NCBI GenBank assembly: GCA_043228905.1
Contig: JBHGNT010000001.1
Span: 12,648,001-12,712,000, forward strand
Source of the DNA: Azolla caroliniana
Lineage: Eukaryota; Polypodiophyta
Reading direction: 5' to 3'
DNA: 64,000 bases
Made by a program: the position numbers and the translations under genes. The notes under the pieces were generated by a model. That model searched no databases, had not been told where the DNA came from, and was given only the letters and a program-made list of their open reading frames with translations. Of this stretch, positions 10,863-21,376 are shown in pieces. The first letter of the stretch is position 1. Each line of letters begins with the position of its first letter.

Positions 10863-11192
10863 ACGTAAGTTTGACTACCTTTGTGAAAGGAGAGGTGCAT
10901 GGGCAAACCCGAAACGCTCCCTTGTCACAAGACACACAAACAAATAAGCACAAATGACAATAACATATAAGATACGTAAGTTTGAATGACTTTGTGAAAG
11001 GAGAGGTGCATGGGCAAGCCCGAAACGCTCCCTTGTCACAAGACAAACAAATAATCACAAATGACAATAACATATAAGATACGTAAGTTTGAATGACTTT
11101 GTGAAAGGAGAGGTGCATGGGCAAGTCTGAAATGCTCCCTTGTCACAAGACACACAAACAAATAAGCACAAATAACAATAACATATAAGATA
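10863..11192. repeat. Satellite array, right part
   Basis: Three further units start at 10880, 10991 and 11098. Their spacing (111, 107) copies the last three units left of E3 (9186, 9297, 9404). The array ends where the E4 chromovirus fragment begins. Confidence 0.93.
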
Positions 11193-11209
11193 CCATATTT
11201 TTGACCTTA

Positions 11210-12420
11210 GCTGGATCCATAGAGATGCCTTCCAAGGAGATTACATAGCCTAGAAATTCCACCTGGTTGCACCCAAAACTATATTTTTCTAGTTTTGCAT
11301 AAAGACCATGTTCTTGAAGTCGGTTTAGTACTAATAGTACATGAGAATCATGTTATTTCGAATAAACTAGTAGATCATCCAAATAGATGATCAAACAAAT
11401 ATCCAAGAGATCTCGGAATATATCACTTGTTGCCAAAACCTAGAAGACTATTGGCGCATTGGTGAGACCAAATGGTATAACCGTATAATCCAAGTGCCCA
11501 TATCGGGTGCGAAAAGCGGTCTTCCATTCATCTCCTGGTCGAATCCGTATGAGGTAATATGGTCCTCGTAAGTCGTTCTTTGTGAAGAACTTTGCACCAC
11601 TAAACCCTTCTAAAAGACTCGAGATAAGGGGAAGTGCATACCTATTCCTAATGGTGACTTTATTCAGCCCACACTAATCCATGATGAGATGAATTGATCC
11701 ATCCTTTTTCTTGACAAAGAAAATGGGTGCGCCAACTGGAGATTTCGAATATCGAATGAACCCGTTTGCCGAATTCTCCTCTATGTAGGCTCGAAGGACT
11801 TCTAGCTCAGTTGGTGACAAGTTGTAGATCGGTCCCCATGGTGGCTCTTCTCTTGGTTGTAAATCAATAGGGCAATCATACAACCGATGGTGAGGAAGAG
11901 TACTGGCTTGCACCTTATCAAACACGTCATCATAATGATGATACTTCTCTGGAAGTTAAACCATGGATTCCTCGTTAGTGGTGTTGGAAGGTTTTAGTGA
12001 TATTGCAAATACAAACATTGATTCTTTGTGTCCTTCCTCATGCAATTGATGTAGCAAAATGGTTGAAATTCGATGAGTTGATCCTCGGGTTTGTCGATAC
12101 CGGATTTCTCTTGTTCTCCAATCTATGTCTGGGTTATGTAATTCAAACCATGGTAACCCCAAGACAATTGGATGCTCTAGACGACTAATTATATTATTGA
12201 TACTACACACACCAAATTATCTAGGACAACTTGAATCAACTCTAACTCTTCTACGATATTTCCCGAAGCAATGGGGCGACCATCAATGACTACTACAGAT
12301 GTTGGGCAAGGAAGCTCCAGAATCTAAGAGTGCTAAGACATGTACTTGGGGGGTACTTTTAGTACTAACTATTACTTGAGCTAAGAACACATTGCTAACT
12401 TCCTTAGAGGGAATGGAGCC
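11210..12420 (-). pseudogene. E4 protease and reverse transcriptase, partial
   Basis: From right to left: a protease-like part (HPIVLGLPWFELHNPDIDWR near 12160), a linker, then RT (MFDKVQASTLPHHRLYDCPIDL, PPWGPIYNLSPTELEVLR, FFVKKKDGS near 11700). The rest of the RT is seen in other frames down to 11210. Several stops and frameshifts are present. The same segments appear intact in E10 at 48,800-49,830, which makes the assignment secure. Confidence 0.85.
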
Positions 12421-12639
12421 ACTAATGGGTTGCACAGATCTAGGGATGTCCAACCAAATGGCTTCTATTTTGGCTGGACTTAGTCATTTAACTCTTCTTC
12501 TAACTGACTAAGGACTTCAAATTTGTTCAATGGACTTGGGCTATTAGTACTATTAGTACTATTAGACACTCCTACTGAAATAGACTCAGGTTTAGTACAA
12601 GCTACTATTTGATTTACCTGTCTTCTTGGCCTATGTGCC

Positions 12640-13621
12640 CAGTTTACTACGATATGCCCTGGTCCTTCGCAGTAAAGACATAATCGATTTGTTTAGTGTC
12701 ATTGCTTTTCTTCTTCTGACAATGGTCCACAACAACGTGTGGTGTCGATTTCCATCGGTGTTGGAGTATTTCTCGGAGATTCATTATATGACTCCCTTAT
12801 AAATGGTTTTGCTATGACCGAGACATATGTGGGCTCCAACCTAGTCCATGCCATTTGTAACTAGCATTTTGTACGTCGTTCGAAAAGCCGATTATCACAT
12901 CGTTCCGCTCGACTGATTGCCTCTGTAAGTGATTTTGGTTCTTCGAGGAAAGTCAGGAGTAAGTCTTTGACATCATTTCGTAGGCCATATCGAAATTGCT
13001 CCATCAATGCTTGATCATCCCAGGGGATATTGGAGGCGAGTAGATGGAAATCTGCAGCGTAAGCGGAGGATGGACGATCACCTTGTCATAATCGTCGGAT
13101 TTTGTTGATTCTCATCCTTATGCTATCCGTATCTCCCAAACAGGCTTTAAACTCGCTTATAAACGCTTCAAAATTATTTAGTAATGGAGATCTTTTTTCT
13201 AACAACGAAGCAGACCATGCCAAAGCTGAGCCGCTTAGCAATGTACCTACTAGACCCACTCGTGATGCATCAGTGGGATATCAGCGAGGATGCATTTGAA
13301 TGACTAATCGTACCTGATTAAGGAATCCTCTAAACTGTGAATGTGTTGCATCGAATTTCATGGGAAGGCCAATCTTGGGCTCTTTAGGAATCCCTTGAGT
13401 ACTTGGTCCTTGTTGTTGCAGTGCTACAATGGTTGCTTCAAGTTGTTGCACGCGTAACGCTAACTCCCCATGTTGTTATTGCAACTCCCCATATTGTTGT
13501 TGCACTTGCTACTTTTCTAAAGAGGTTTGTTGAAGATCCCCCAACAGCCATTGATTTTCTTGTCCCCCAATTACAACTCCGAGAAAACAGATTGGTATTC
13601 TTGAGCACTAATAGTTGCCAT
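12640..13621 (-). pseudogene. E4 gag
   Basis: The probable start is ATG at 13621 (MATISAQEYQ). The Gag core lies around 12,900-13,350 and matches E10 Gag (LVIQMHP, INKIRRL, AYAADFHLLA, IPWDDQA, LRNDVKDLLLTF). A degraded zinc knuckle (CLYCEGPGH then W where Cys is expected) lies near 12,650. Stops break the frame. Gag would form the virus-like particle core. Confidence 0.78.
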
Positions 13622-13735
13622 AGTATTGGAGGAAGGAAGGATAAGAAGATTAGTATGAAGGAGAATTAGAGGCAAGGAGAATTAGTGCTAAGATAGAGGA
13701 GAAGAATGATGATTAGTACTAAGACAAGAAACAGT

Positions 13736-14090
13736 GTGTGAGAAGCACGAGAGAGGGGAGAGAGAGAGAGAGAGAGAGAGAGAGCTCGATAATGATGACA
13801 ACAATAAGTACATTATATTATATGAAGAAAGATACAAGAACACCTAGGAGGCTTAAGACTAGCGTTGAACCGAATTGGTTCTCAATAATGCCATGTGCCT
13901 TTTTTATAGTGTGCTTAGGAGTATTCTTGACATTTCTAGAATGTTCCAGAGAAATGTAGAATATACATTGATTTCCTAGGTAAAATAATAAATAAACTCT
14001 TTGTATTACAATGTATAGCTTAATGGTAGGGCTTCAACTCATGCGAGACAAGGTTATGGGTTCAAATCCTTTTGAAGCTATATCATGACA
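13736..14090 (-). repeat. E4 5' LTR
   Basis: On the minus strand it begins TGTCATGATATAGC at 14090. The inner end near 13736 is estimated. It contains a GA microsatellite (13756-13785). No second LTR remains. Confidence 0.65.
14012..14075 (+). other. tRNA-like sequence inside E4 LTR
   Basis: TAGCTTAATGG (14016-14026) fits the Pol III A box and GGTTCAAATCC (14059-14069) fits the B box, with tRNA-like spacing. It is antisense to E4. A full cloverleaf is not obvious, so I call it tRNA-like, not a tRNA gene. Confidence 0.6.
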
Positions 14091-14943
14091 ACTAGTTTGC
14101 AACCCATGTTGGTGGTTAGAATTATGTTTCCTATGCCAACGACCTCTGTCACGCCATGGTTAGCCATTTTGACTTTACCAAAGTCACCACCCGCATATGA
14201 CAAGAACATCTCTCGATTTGGGGTAATGTGGTACGAGGCTCCCGAATCGATAATCCAATAGGTTTGTTGGCATGCTAAACTGACACAAGCATCATCACAC
14301 GCAATGATGATATCACCATCACATTTGCATGTCATGGAATCATTTTTCTTGTTGTCAGTACTTCCACTCTTTGGTCCCTCTGTTTCTTCCTACAATCTCT
14401 TTCATAGTGGTGTGGACCACCACAATAATAACATGTGAAGTCTTTCGTAGAGTCTTTCCTATTTCTAGATTTATACCTCCCCTTAGAATTATTTCTATGA
14501 TTTTGTGGACCCCTAGCATGACTTCTTCCTCTAATGGAGTTGTTTTCTGTGACTAAGGCTTTATGGTCTTGAAACGTGTTGAGATGCTCTGCCATACTAG
14601 AGCCATCTTCATATCTAAGTCTTACAAGTTTCCTAAACACGGAGACTCTATTTAAGGCATTTTCGGTCTAAAACATATTTTCAATTTTCCCCCATAACCC
14701 GTGTGTTTTGGTTTCATCACCGAAATTGTTATATAGACTCATGTCTATAAAACAATGCATGTATGATGTTGTTTTTAGTTGCATTGCTTCCCAAGTTAAT
14801 GCATCTATGTTCTCAGGTTTGCTTATACCATGTAGTATGGGCAACCACAAGTCCTTACATACAAGCATGTCCCTCATTTTGGACTTCCATATGGAGTAGG
14901 TGGATCCGGTCAACTTAATCATCCCACCTAGTGATTCATCCAT
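14091..14943 (-). pseudogene. E5 copia gag-protease fragment
   Basis: The start ATG is at 14943 (MDESLGGMIKLTGS), as in E9. The Gag core follows (SIWKSKMRDMLVCKDLWLP, MHCFIDMSLYNNF). TAG interrupts at about 14666, and a stretch of Gag is missing before ENNSIRG. The zinc knuckle CYYCGGPHHYERDC lies near 14,430 and the protease motif IIDSGASYHITPNR near 14,230. The copy stops at the E4 LTR. Packaging and polyprotein cleavage are the ancestral roles; this copy is dead. Confidence 0.88.
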
Positions 14944-14974
14944 ATTACAAGTTTTGCGGAGGGTATAAACCTCG

Positions 14975-14986
14975 ACTTTGATATCA
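14975..14986 (-). other. E5 primer-binding site (degenerate)
   Basis: The reverse complement reads TGATATCAAAG, a decayed form of the initiator-Met-tRNA site TGGTATCAGAGC found in E9 and E12 at the same place. Confidence 0.6.
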
Positions 14987-14988
14987 TT

Positions 14989-15320
14989 TGATAGGAATAT
15001 GGGACTGAATAAGGATGATTTAAACTTCAAACACAATTAACAATAGATGAAACCACAAGACAAAAATGAGAGTACACCAAAAATTTTAACGTGAAAAACC
15101 CAAAATAGGAAAAAACCACGGGAACCGTAGGTTCCGAACAACTTCACTATGTTTTGAGTACAATGGAATACAACATCGCTAGAGGAATGTATCTACCTCA
15201 AGGCAATGGCCTTGGTTACAACCTTCACCCAATCGGGTGTATAGAATAATAAAGATTACAACTGAGTATAGTCTCTCTAGGTTTGAACTAGAGAAAATGA
15301 ACTAGCCTCAAGGCAACAAC
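14989..15320 (-). repeat. E5 5' LTR remnant
   Basis: On the minus strand it ends TTCCTATCA, like the E9 LTR, and shares the GAGGTTGTTGCC segment. Its far end near 15,320, where E6 starts, is only estimated. Confidence 0.5.
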
Positions 15321-15962
15321 CTCGTCCGCGTCCTCTTCCTCCGTTCAAGTGCGTGGAGAGCATGTGGCCTTCCGACTCATTGCTCCTTGTACACACGTGG
15401 TTTTCTTCGACCAATAGCATTGATTGGAGCTCGAAGAAGGAGGGAGATTTCTCCCTTCCTAGAACGGTGGTTCACATCACGTCGAACCGTGGTGCGAGGC
15501 CGCCGAGGCATATTTGCACCATCTCATCATCATCGATATTTACGCTTATCGAGCCGAGCGAGTCGCAAAGCTCCTTGATCTTCAAGGTGTATGTCATGAT
15601 GGACATGTCCCTTTGTTGAATGTTGTTCAACTCTTGGCGGAGTTGAAGCCTTCTTGCGGTTGTGTTCGCCGCCAAAATCTTTCGTAGATTTTCCCATGCC
15701 TCCTTCGGCATCTTGGCTTCGCGAATGTAGCCGAGCATGTGATCGTGAACAATGTTGCCAAGCAATACATCACGCGGCTTGCGGCTTGCTCCCATGTCGC
15801 GTTTCCGGGAGCCGTTTCGACGGGTTGGTCTTCGTGCGCTCCTTTGATGTAGCTCCAATAGCCTTGTCCGACAAGGTATTGGTGCATTTTGTACTCCCAA
15901 GATGCGAAGTTGTTTCGATCCAACTTCTCAGTAGGGAGAGCGCTCCCCATTTGAGTATTCAT
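15320..15962 (-). pseudogene. E6 copia gag fragment
   Basis: The start ATG is at 15962 (MNTQMGSALPTEKLDRNNF). It encodes a copia-type Gag (UBN2-like): FASWEYKMHQYLVGQGYW, ATWEQAASRVMYCLAT, then after a frameshift near 15,750 HDHMLGYIREAKMPKEAWENL and EMVQICLGGLAPRF. It fades into a Gly/Arg-rich tail near 15,320. A shorter relative sits at 38,340-38,620. Confidence 0.85.
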
Positions 15963-16101
15963 TATGTCGATTCTTCTTCTTCTTCTTCTTCTCTCTTCGA
16001 ATGCAAGCTATGTAGCGAAGCTGCGATAGCGATGAGCCGATTCTTGGTCATCGGCGTAGGACACAACGCACGTGGATGGGCTAGATCGAGCTACCAACCT
16101 C

Positions 16102-16113
16102 GCTCTGATACCA
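16102..16113 (-). other. E6 primer-binding site
   Basis: The reverse complement is exactly TGGTATCAGAGC, the usual copia site matching initiator Met-tRNA. It directly follows the LTR end. Confidence 0.85.
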
Positions 16114-16515
16114 TGTAAAGAATCAAGAGATGGATTCTGTGCAATGGAATAGATATGAATTGTGTGTGTATGAGAGAGAGAGAGAGAGTGAGAGTGAGTG
16201 AGTGAGTGAGACAAGGAGTAAGACACAGAGAATACGCAAGGTAAAGTATATTAACAAAGGAGAAAGACTCAACATTATACAAGGTGGGAGGAGGGTGCTT
16301 TATATAGTGACCCTCTCTCTTCATTAACTACAAGACTCATGGAGCATGGGGAATGTGAAAGCTCATAAGTTATGTGTCATAGAATATGATTCTATGACTC
16401 ATACTTAATGCTAGAATACAAAGTGGTGACATAATGGTGACTCTTGACCGTTGGACTGTCTATTCACTCTCAAGGTGAGTTCACACACTAGACCAAGTTG
16501 AGCTTGATTCTCAAC
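16114..16515 (-). repeat. E6 5' LTR
   Basis: On the minus strand it starts TGTTGAGAATC and ends GATTCTTTACA (402 bp), next to the primer site. It contains GA/GTGA microsatellites at about 16,170-16,210. The other LTR is absent. Confidence 0.75.
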
Positions 16516-16554
16516 AAATCCAATCCAATTTACTATTAGAATTCTAAGGGTTGA

Positions 16555-16715
16555 ATAATGTAATACAATACACTCGTGGGATTCACAAAGTTTTCTATCT
16601 CTCTTTCTTATAATATTTTCATAACTAGACTCGTCTCAAATTCTTCCTCCTCCTAGTCCAAAACCTTAGTGGTTCCCACCTGACTCACACAACGATCCGG
16701 CGCCGAAAGGAACGA
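16555..16715 (+). repeat. E3/E11-family LTR fragment
   Basis: This is the 3' end of a TGTCGTAG-family LTR (GTGGGATTCACAA, then CCCACCTGACTCAC and GGCGCCGAAAGG). Only about 160 bp remains, between E6 and E7. Confidence 0.75.
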
Positions 16716-17700
16716 GGCCGTGATCTCTGGATCTGTACGATGAGAAGCATTTCCGGTCGGGGGTCAGATGGAACGACGCTCCGAAGTCGACCACCCATGT
16801 CATCTCGTCGCTGAGAAGATGTAGCTCACTGTCCTCGGTGATCAGCGACAGTTCTTCCTCACTTGTCGTGATTGCCGACGTCCCTCGTCTTTCCGAAATC
16901 TTTTTTGGTTCCGGAATGTCGGCTCCCCCTTTGCCTTTCCGGAAGTTTCGACAATTCTTCTAGAAGTGCCCCGGCTTCGACCTCGGCCCCCAATAAAAGC
17001 AAGTGGGCATCCCCCTTGACTTCGACCTCGTCCCCCACTAGTCCCAATTCTGGGGACTCCGATTCCAACCTCTTCCCCTAGTTGTGGTCATCTTCCGTGA
17101 CCAAGGCCTTCGGATCAGTTCCGGACTCCCGGTCCTTCCGGCGAGCTTCTTCATCCAGTAAGCTTGATTTTACCCTTGCTAGGGACAACATTTTCCTTCC
17201 GGCCCGGCGTTGCTCAAAGTGACAACTAACGTCTCCCAACTATCCGGGAGGGAACCGAGCAGGACCAATGCAAGTACCTGGTCGGCTAGAGGTACTTATA
17301 GCAACGTTGTTTGATTTATGAGCCCTTGGAATGCAGTCATGTGCTCCGCCATGTTGGATCCGTCTTGGTACCGGAGACTCACTAACTTCTGGAACACTGA
17401 AACCCAATTTACGACGTTCTTACTCTCCAACATGGTACCGATTTTCTCCAAGAGCACATGAGCCTTGCTTGCTTCATTGAAGTTGTTGTATAGGCTCATG
17501 TCAATGAAGCGCCAGATATATGCCGTTGTCTTCATATGCATCAGCCCCCACGTCGTGGCATCAATCTTGTCTGGTTTCTTGTCCCTGAATTGTACCGGCA
17601 GCCAGAGATCTTTGACCATGAGCATGTCCCTCATCTTCAACTTCCACACTGGGTAGTTGGAGCTGATGAGCTTGAACATGCTTCCAAATGACTCTTCCAT
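16716..17700 (-). pseudogene. E7 copia gag-protease fragment
   Basis: The start ATG is at 17700 (MEESFGSMFKLISSNYPVW). It is the same Gag type as E9 (KMRDMLMVKDLWLPVQF, RFIDMSLYNNFNEASKAH, LRYQDGSNMAEHMTAF). A basic, Ser-rich region and a degraded zinc knuckle follow near 16,960. The protease motif reads VVDFGASFHLTPDR, so the usual Ser after the catalytic Asp is Phe. The copy ends at the LTR fragment at 16,715. Confidence 0.85.
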
Positions 17701-17734
17701 TTTATTAAAGGTTTAGAACCTTGTTCTGCTACCA

Positions 17735-18215
17735 GATTGAGAGGAATAGTGATCGGCCACAACTGAGCTGAACACTCAATGGAAGAACAAAACAGAAATG
17801 GAGATTAATACACTTACACAGACAACAGGAGGACACACGATGTTTACATGGAAAACCCTAATCATGAAAAACCATGCGAGCCAACAGACTCCAACTATCA
17901 CCATGTGATAAAGAATACAATATGAGACTCAGAGGCAACAACCTCTATGTCTTCGCCAACCGGTAGTTACAATAGAAACAAATTCCGTTTCTCTGTCTCT
18001 CACTGTCTTTGTACAACGATAACAACAGTAATGACAAGAACATATGAGTCTTCAACTCTACCAAAGTGGTTTCCCTAAGTCATATTTATACTTATATGAC
18101 TTTAGGTCTATTTACAAATATGGCCAAGACAGGCACACTAGAAACATATTTACATATATGTTCCTGGATCCGGTTCACACAGTATCCCATCCGGAGGGAC
18201 CGAATTCCTATCTTG
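17735..18215 (-). repeat. E7 5' LTR
   Basis: It shares segments with the E9 LTR (the GGTCCCTCCGGATGG start region near 18,200 and the AAGTCATATTTATA region near 18,080, both reversed). A primer-site-like TGGTAGCAGAAC lies on the minus strand at about 17,725-17,736. Ends are approximate. Confidence 0.6.
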
Positions 18216-19139
18216 AAAGATAAACGAGTTCTTGAATGAGCTAACTTAATGTCTCGATTACTAATGAATGTAGTTAAATGATGCATGAATGAACTTATCT
18301 GAGTCATCGTGCATGGAACATACTAAGACATAATTAATTTCTTCACGACATCAGCAAGCCAAGTCACCTACTAGCCTTACCTTCACTTTGCACTTTAATA
18401 AAAAAGCTTAAGACCATACCCACAAACACTTAAACCCCTTCATATTTTCCCAAATACCCCTCCTACCTAACAACATATTAAAACACACACACACACGTCG
18501 ACAATAAAACATACATATATATAAATATATAAACATAGAATTATTGAAGTGTATACTTACAAACACACATTAATATTTAAAACTCACATATATGTACATG
18601 TATCCTCCGCCCTTTTTTCGCACATTAAGGTTCATCAAGTCAACAAATTCATTTACACATATAAACGCACATGAATTATAAACACTTAGGAATCACAACT
18701 TTTATATGCACCTACTTAAACTTATCCCTTTGTTTTTGGTGGGAAAAAAAAAAGACGTATCCCTTCACACACAAAAATATATATATACATTTCTAAGAAT
18801 TCCTAAAAGATTGGAGCAAACATAGACATTAGTGATAGCACCACCTCTTTTACCCACGCAAGAAACTATCATCATAGGGGGGGTGTCTACCCTAATGGAA
18901 CCCATTGTCAAAGGCTATTGTCTAAAGTGGAAAAACAATGTTGATGAACGAATTTTTTGTATCTTGTTGATGGGTAGGGGTGGAACCAAGATCGGCTCCA
19001 CCTCCCTCCCAAGGGGAAGAGCCTGAGGAAGAGAGAGAGAGAGAGAGAGAATATTGAGAGGTAAAACTTCTACTTGTTCTATCCCCCATTCATGCCCCTT
19101 GGGTTGGTGGGGTTATATAGGTACATTACATGAGGGTTC
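18216..19139. other. Gene-free repeat debris
   Basis: AT-rich, with CA (18,484) and GA (19,029) microsatellites. I see no coding region. The right end (about 18,990-19,139) resembles, in reverse, the sequence at 39,100-39,260, so E8 probably inserted into an older repeat. Confidence 0.5.
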
Positions 19140-19627
19140 TGTTGTCCGTGGGCCAAAAATGTAAAATATGAGAATCGCAATAGGAATTAGGTAGGAGTAG
19201 GTAAACAATCGAAAGCAATCAGAAGCAGCCAAAATAAATACAACTGAAAACGTGGAAGGAGGAGCGCGCCGAGGAACATTTATATAAGGAGCAGCAGATC
19301 AAAGGAAGAGAGGGAGACCTATATGAGAGAAGTATGAGGGTACTACGTAATTAATCCTACTATAGTGTATCTGATACATTCCGGCAGATAGTCGTGTAAC
19401 TGTAATCACTACTCATTTCCGTAATCCAAACAATGTTGGGTCTATTTTGTGTCATTGTTAAGTAACCTATCTCTCCCTATCGTGTATGCATAACCGAGGT
19501 ATCCTCTTACGTAATCTATAGGGTTTCATCCTGTTTCGTAAAATCAATCTGACCACCACGTACCACAGTCCCTTCGTCCGATTTCGGTTAGGAATCGAAG
19601 GTGTTGCCTCTCGAGAGGAAGGCAACA
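19140..19627 (+). repeat. E8 5' LTR
   Basis: A 488-bp LTR from TGTTGTCC to GGCAACA. Its partner is the reverse complement of 40130-40619, which is highly similar by eye. TTATATAAGG near 19,282 is a likely TATA box. Confidence 0.9.
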
Positions 19628-19632
19628 CAATT

Positions 19633-19647
19633 TGGCATGCCCGGTTC
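19633..19647 (+). other. E8 candidate primer-binding site
   Basis: TGGCATGCCCGGTTC starts five bases after the LTR end. The matching tRNA is not identified. Confidence 0.5.
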
Positions 19648-20734
19648 ACGCTATGTAGCAAAACAAACTCACGTGGTGGTAATCCCAATCGCCAGTACGG
19701 CGCCCAACAGAAGTACTCACTCTCGGCCACCGTCTCACCACACAGAGCCTGCCGAGGACACAACCGATTCCATGCTCACACAACATTCGTCCCCGGAATC
19801 GCGAGTCTCGCCATCAGTCAATCCGGAAACCCAATCTTTACCACTAGTAATCCCAGACTCACAGTCACATATCGGTCCTAATATTGCTACCCCTCCAAGT
19901 CCTCCGGAAGTCTCACATCCACCAGAGCGCAACCCTTTCCCCGCCCTTCCGGACGACCCAGATCTTGATACAATGTCGTATCACCCCTATGTACCCTACA
20001 CGGATGGCCCGGATGCCGAAGCCCACATCCGCTCCTTTCTCAACACATGGCAAGCCAACCATTCGACACAATGGCTCACTGCCGCGGAGATCGACGCCTC
20101 CAAAATCGCCGAATTCACTCTCTCCCTCGACGGCCCCGCTGCACAATGGTATTCCCGGCACGATCCTAGGGAGTTCACCACATTCCAGGACATCTGCACG
20201 CAGTTTTTGGAATTATTCCCCCAAGAGATTCCCAAACGGGAATTACTTCGGCAAATTTACACAATCGCACAAGAACCCAATGAAACCGTATCCCATTTTG
20301 TTCTCCGATTTCAAGATCTCTACAACCAACTGGCACAGGATGTCTCAGTAAACCATCTAAAGGATATGTTCTTGGCCGACCTCCGTGAGCCATTACGCAC
20401 AACGTTGGCTCTCACGGATTTTTCACAGCAAACCATCGAGCAAGTGGTTGCCCGCATTCTTCCGCTCGATAGGGCACATCATAGCAATTCATTCGCAATG
20501 GGCACGCTTCAAACTGCCTTACCAATGACTGAGGAAATGCAATTCCGGCCAGCATTACAATGCACGGTATGCGCCAAATCTGGGCACTCCACCCTTGACT
20601 ATCCTTCACGACCACACTGCCCCATCTGGGCATCGACAGTAAATATGATCACGGTCAACGTGTCGCGGGTGACCACATGCAGTAAGACCATGCAGCAATC
20701 ACATTGGGACATCCAGGACTCTCTTTGGCAATAG
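19635..20734 (+). pseudogene. E8 gag
   Basis: The frame is open from just after the LTR to 20734, so the exact start is uncertain. A Ser/Pro-rich N-terminus leads to a Ty3 Gag core (DGPDAEAHIRSFLNTWQ, FTLSLDGPAAQWYSRHDP, FLELFPQEIPKRELL, ETVSHFVLRFQDLY, DLREPLRTTLAL). The zinc knuckle reads CTVCAKSGHSTLDY, so the last Cys is Tyr. Gag forms the particle and binds RNA. It is one of the better preserved genes of E8. Confidence 0.85.
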
Positions 20735-20896
20735 GCTAAGGACTGGGTAGATGCAGCCAATAATGCCAACATAGATCGTATGAAAGCCGACATAGCGGAA
20801 TCCAATGAACGGAAACACGGCCAACTACAGACCGCACACTCGGATTGACCTAGCTCTACCGATCACACTGATACTGATCCTGGGTGGCAGGCGCTC

Positions 20897-21367
20897 GTGG
20901 ACTCCCAAATCTCAATGCCGCTGCATAAATTGCTCCACTTGTTACCTCTCTTCAAGGAGGCGGTCCATTCCCTCACAAATCAGGATCCATTGCATCCATC
21001 TGTAAACCTCACAGCCCCGACACCAGGACCTCCTTTGATGGATTCACAAAATCCAGCCGTACAACTCAACATACGAGGTCATGAAGTTCCCAGATGCATT
21101 ATCGATGGTGGGTTAGGCGTCAATGTCATTAGCGATGCGACATGCAACAAGATCGGCATCATTCAATGGGAGTCGTGTCCATTCTGGTTACGTATGGTTG
21201 ATACACGGTCGATACGCCCAGTAGGCATCATCAAAAACATGGAATTTACCTTGGCAGGACACGCTTTTACCGTGTCAGCCATAATCTTACGCTTAGAGGC
21301 CCCTGGCGCTAACCCCCTCCTACTTGGACGTCCATGGTTGTGTACCGCTAACATCAAGCTGCACTAG
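20897..21367 (+). pseudogene. E8 protease region
   Basis: A retropepsin-like fold is suggested by CIIDGGLGVNVISDA (the family's D-S/T-G appears as DGG) and by LEAPGANPLLLGRPWL near the end. The stop at 21,365-21,367 separates it from the RT frame, which resumes at 21,377. It would cleave the polyprotein. Confidence 0.75.
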
Positions 21368-21376
21368 CAGCATAAC

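Larger units (their letters stand above)
11193..14090 (-). mobile_element. E4: truncated chromovirus fragment
   Basis: Reading leftward from 14090 there are LTR, gag, protease and reverse transcriptase. The copy is cut at 11193 just after the RT domain. It is related to E10 (same Gag and RT wording, similar LTR start TGTCATGA). It abuts copia fragment E5 at 14091, apparently having inserted into it. Confidence 0.85.

Noticed and set aside
8379-11192. CRISPR-like array
   Set aside because: Units are ~111 bp and degenerate, without constant short repeats and unique spacers, in plant nuclear DNA.
14012-14075. A true tRNA gene
   Set aside because: A and B boxes fit, but I could not form a convincing acceptor stem and anticodon arm; it lies inside an LTR, so it is called tRNA-like only.
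18832-19026. 64-codon ORF in the gap before E8
   Set aside because: Short, no recognisable motif, in AT-rich repeat debris.
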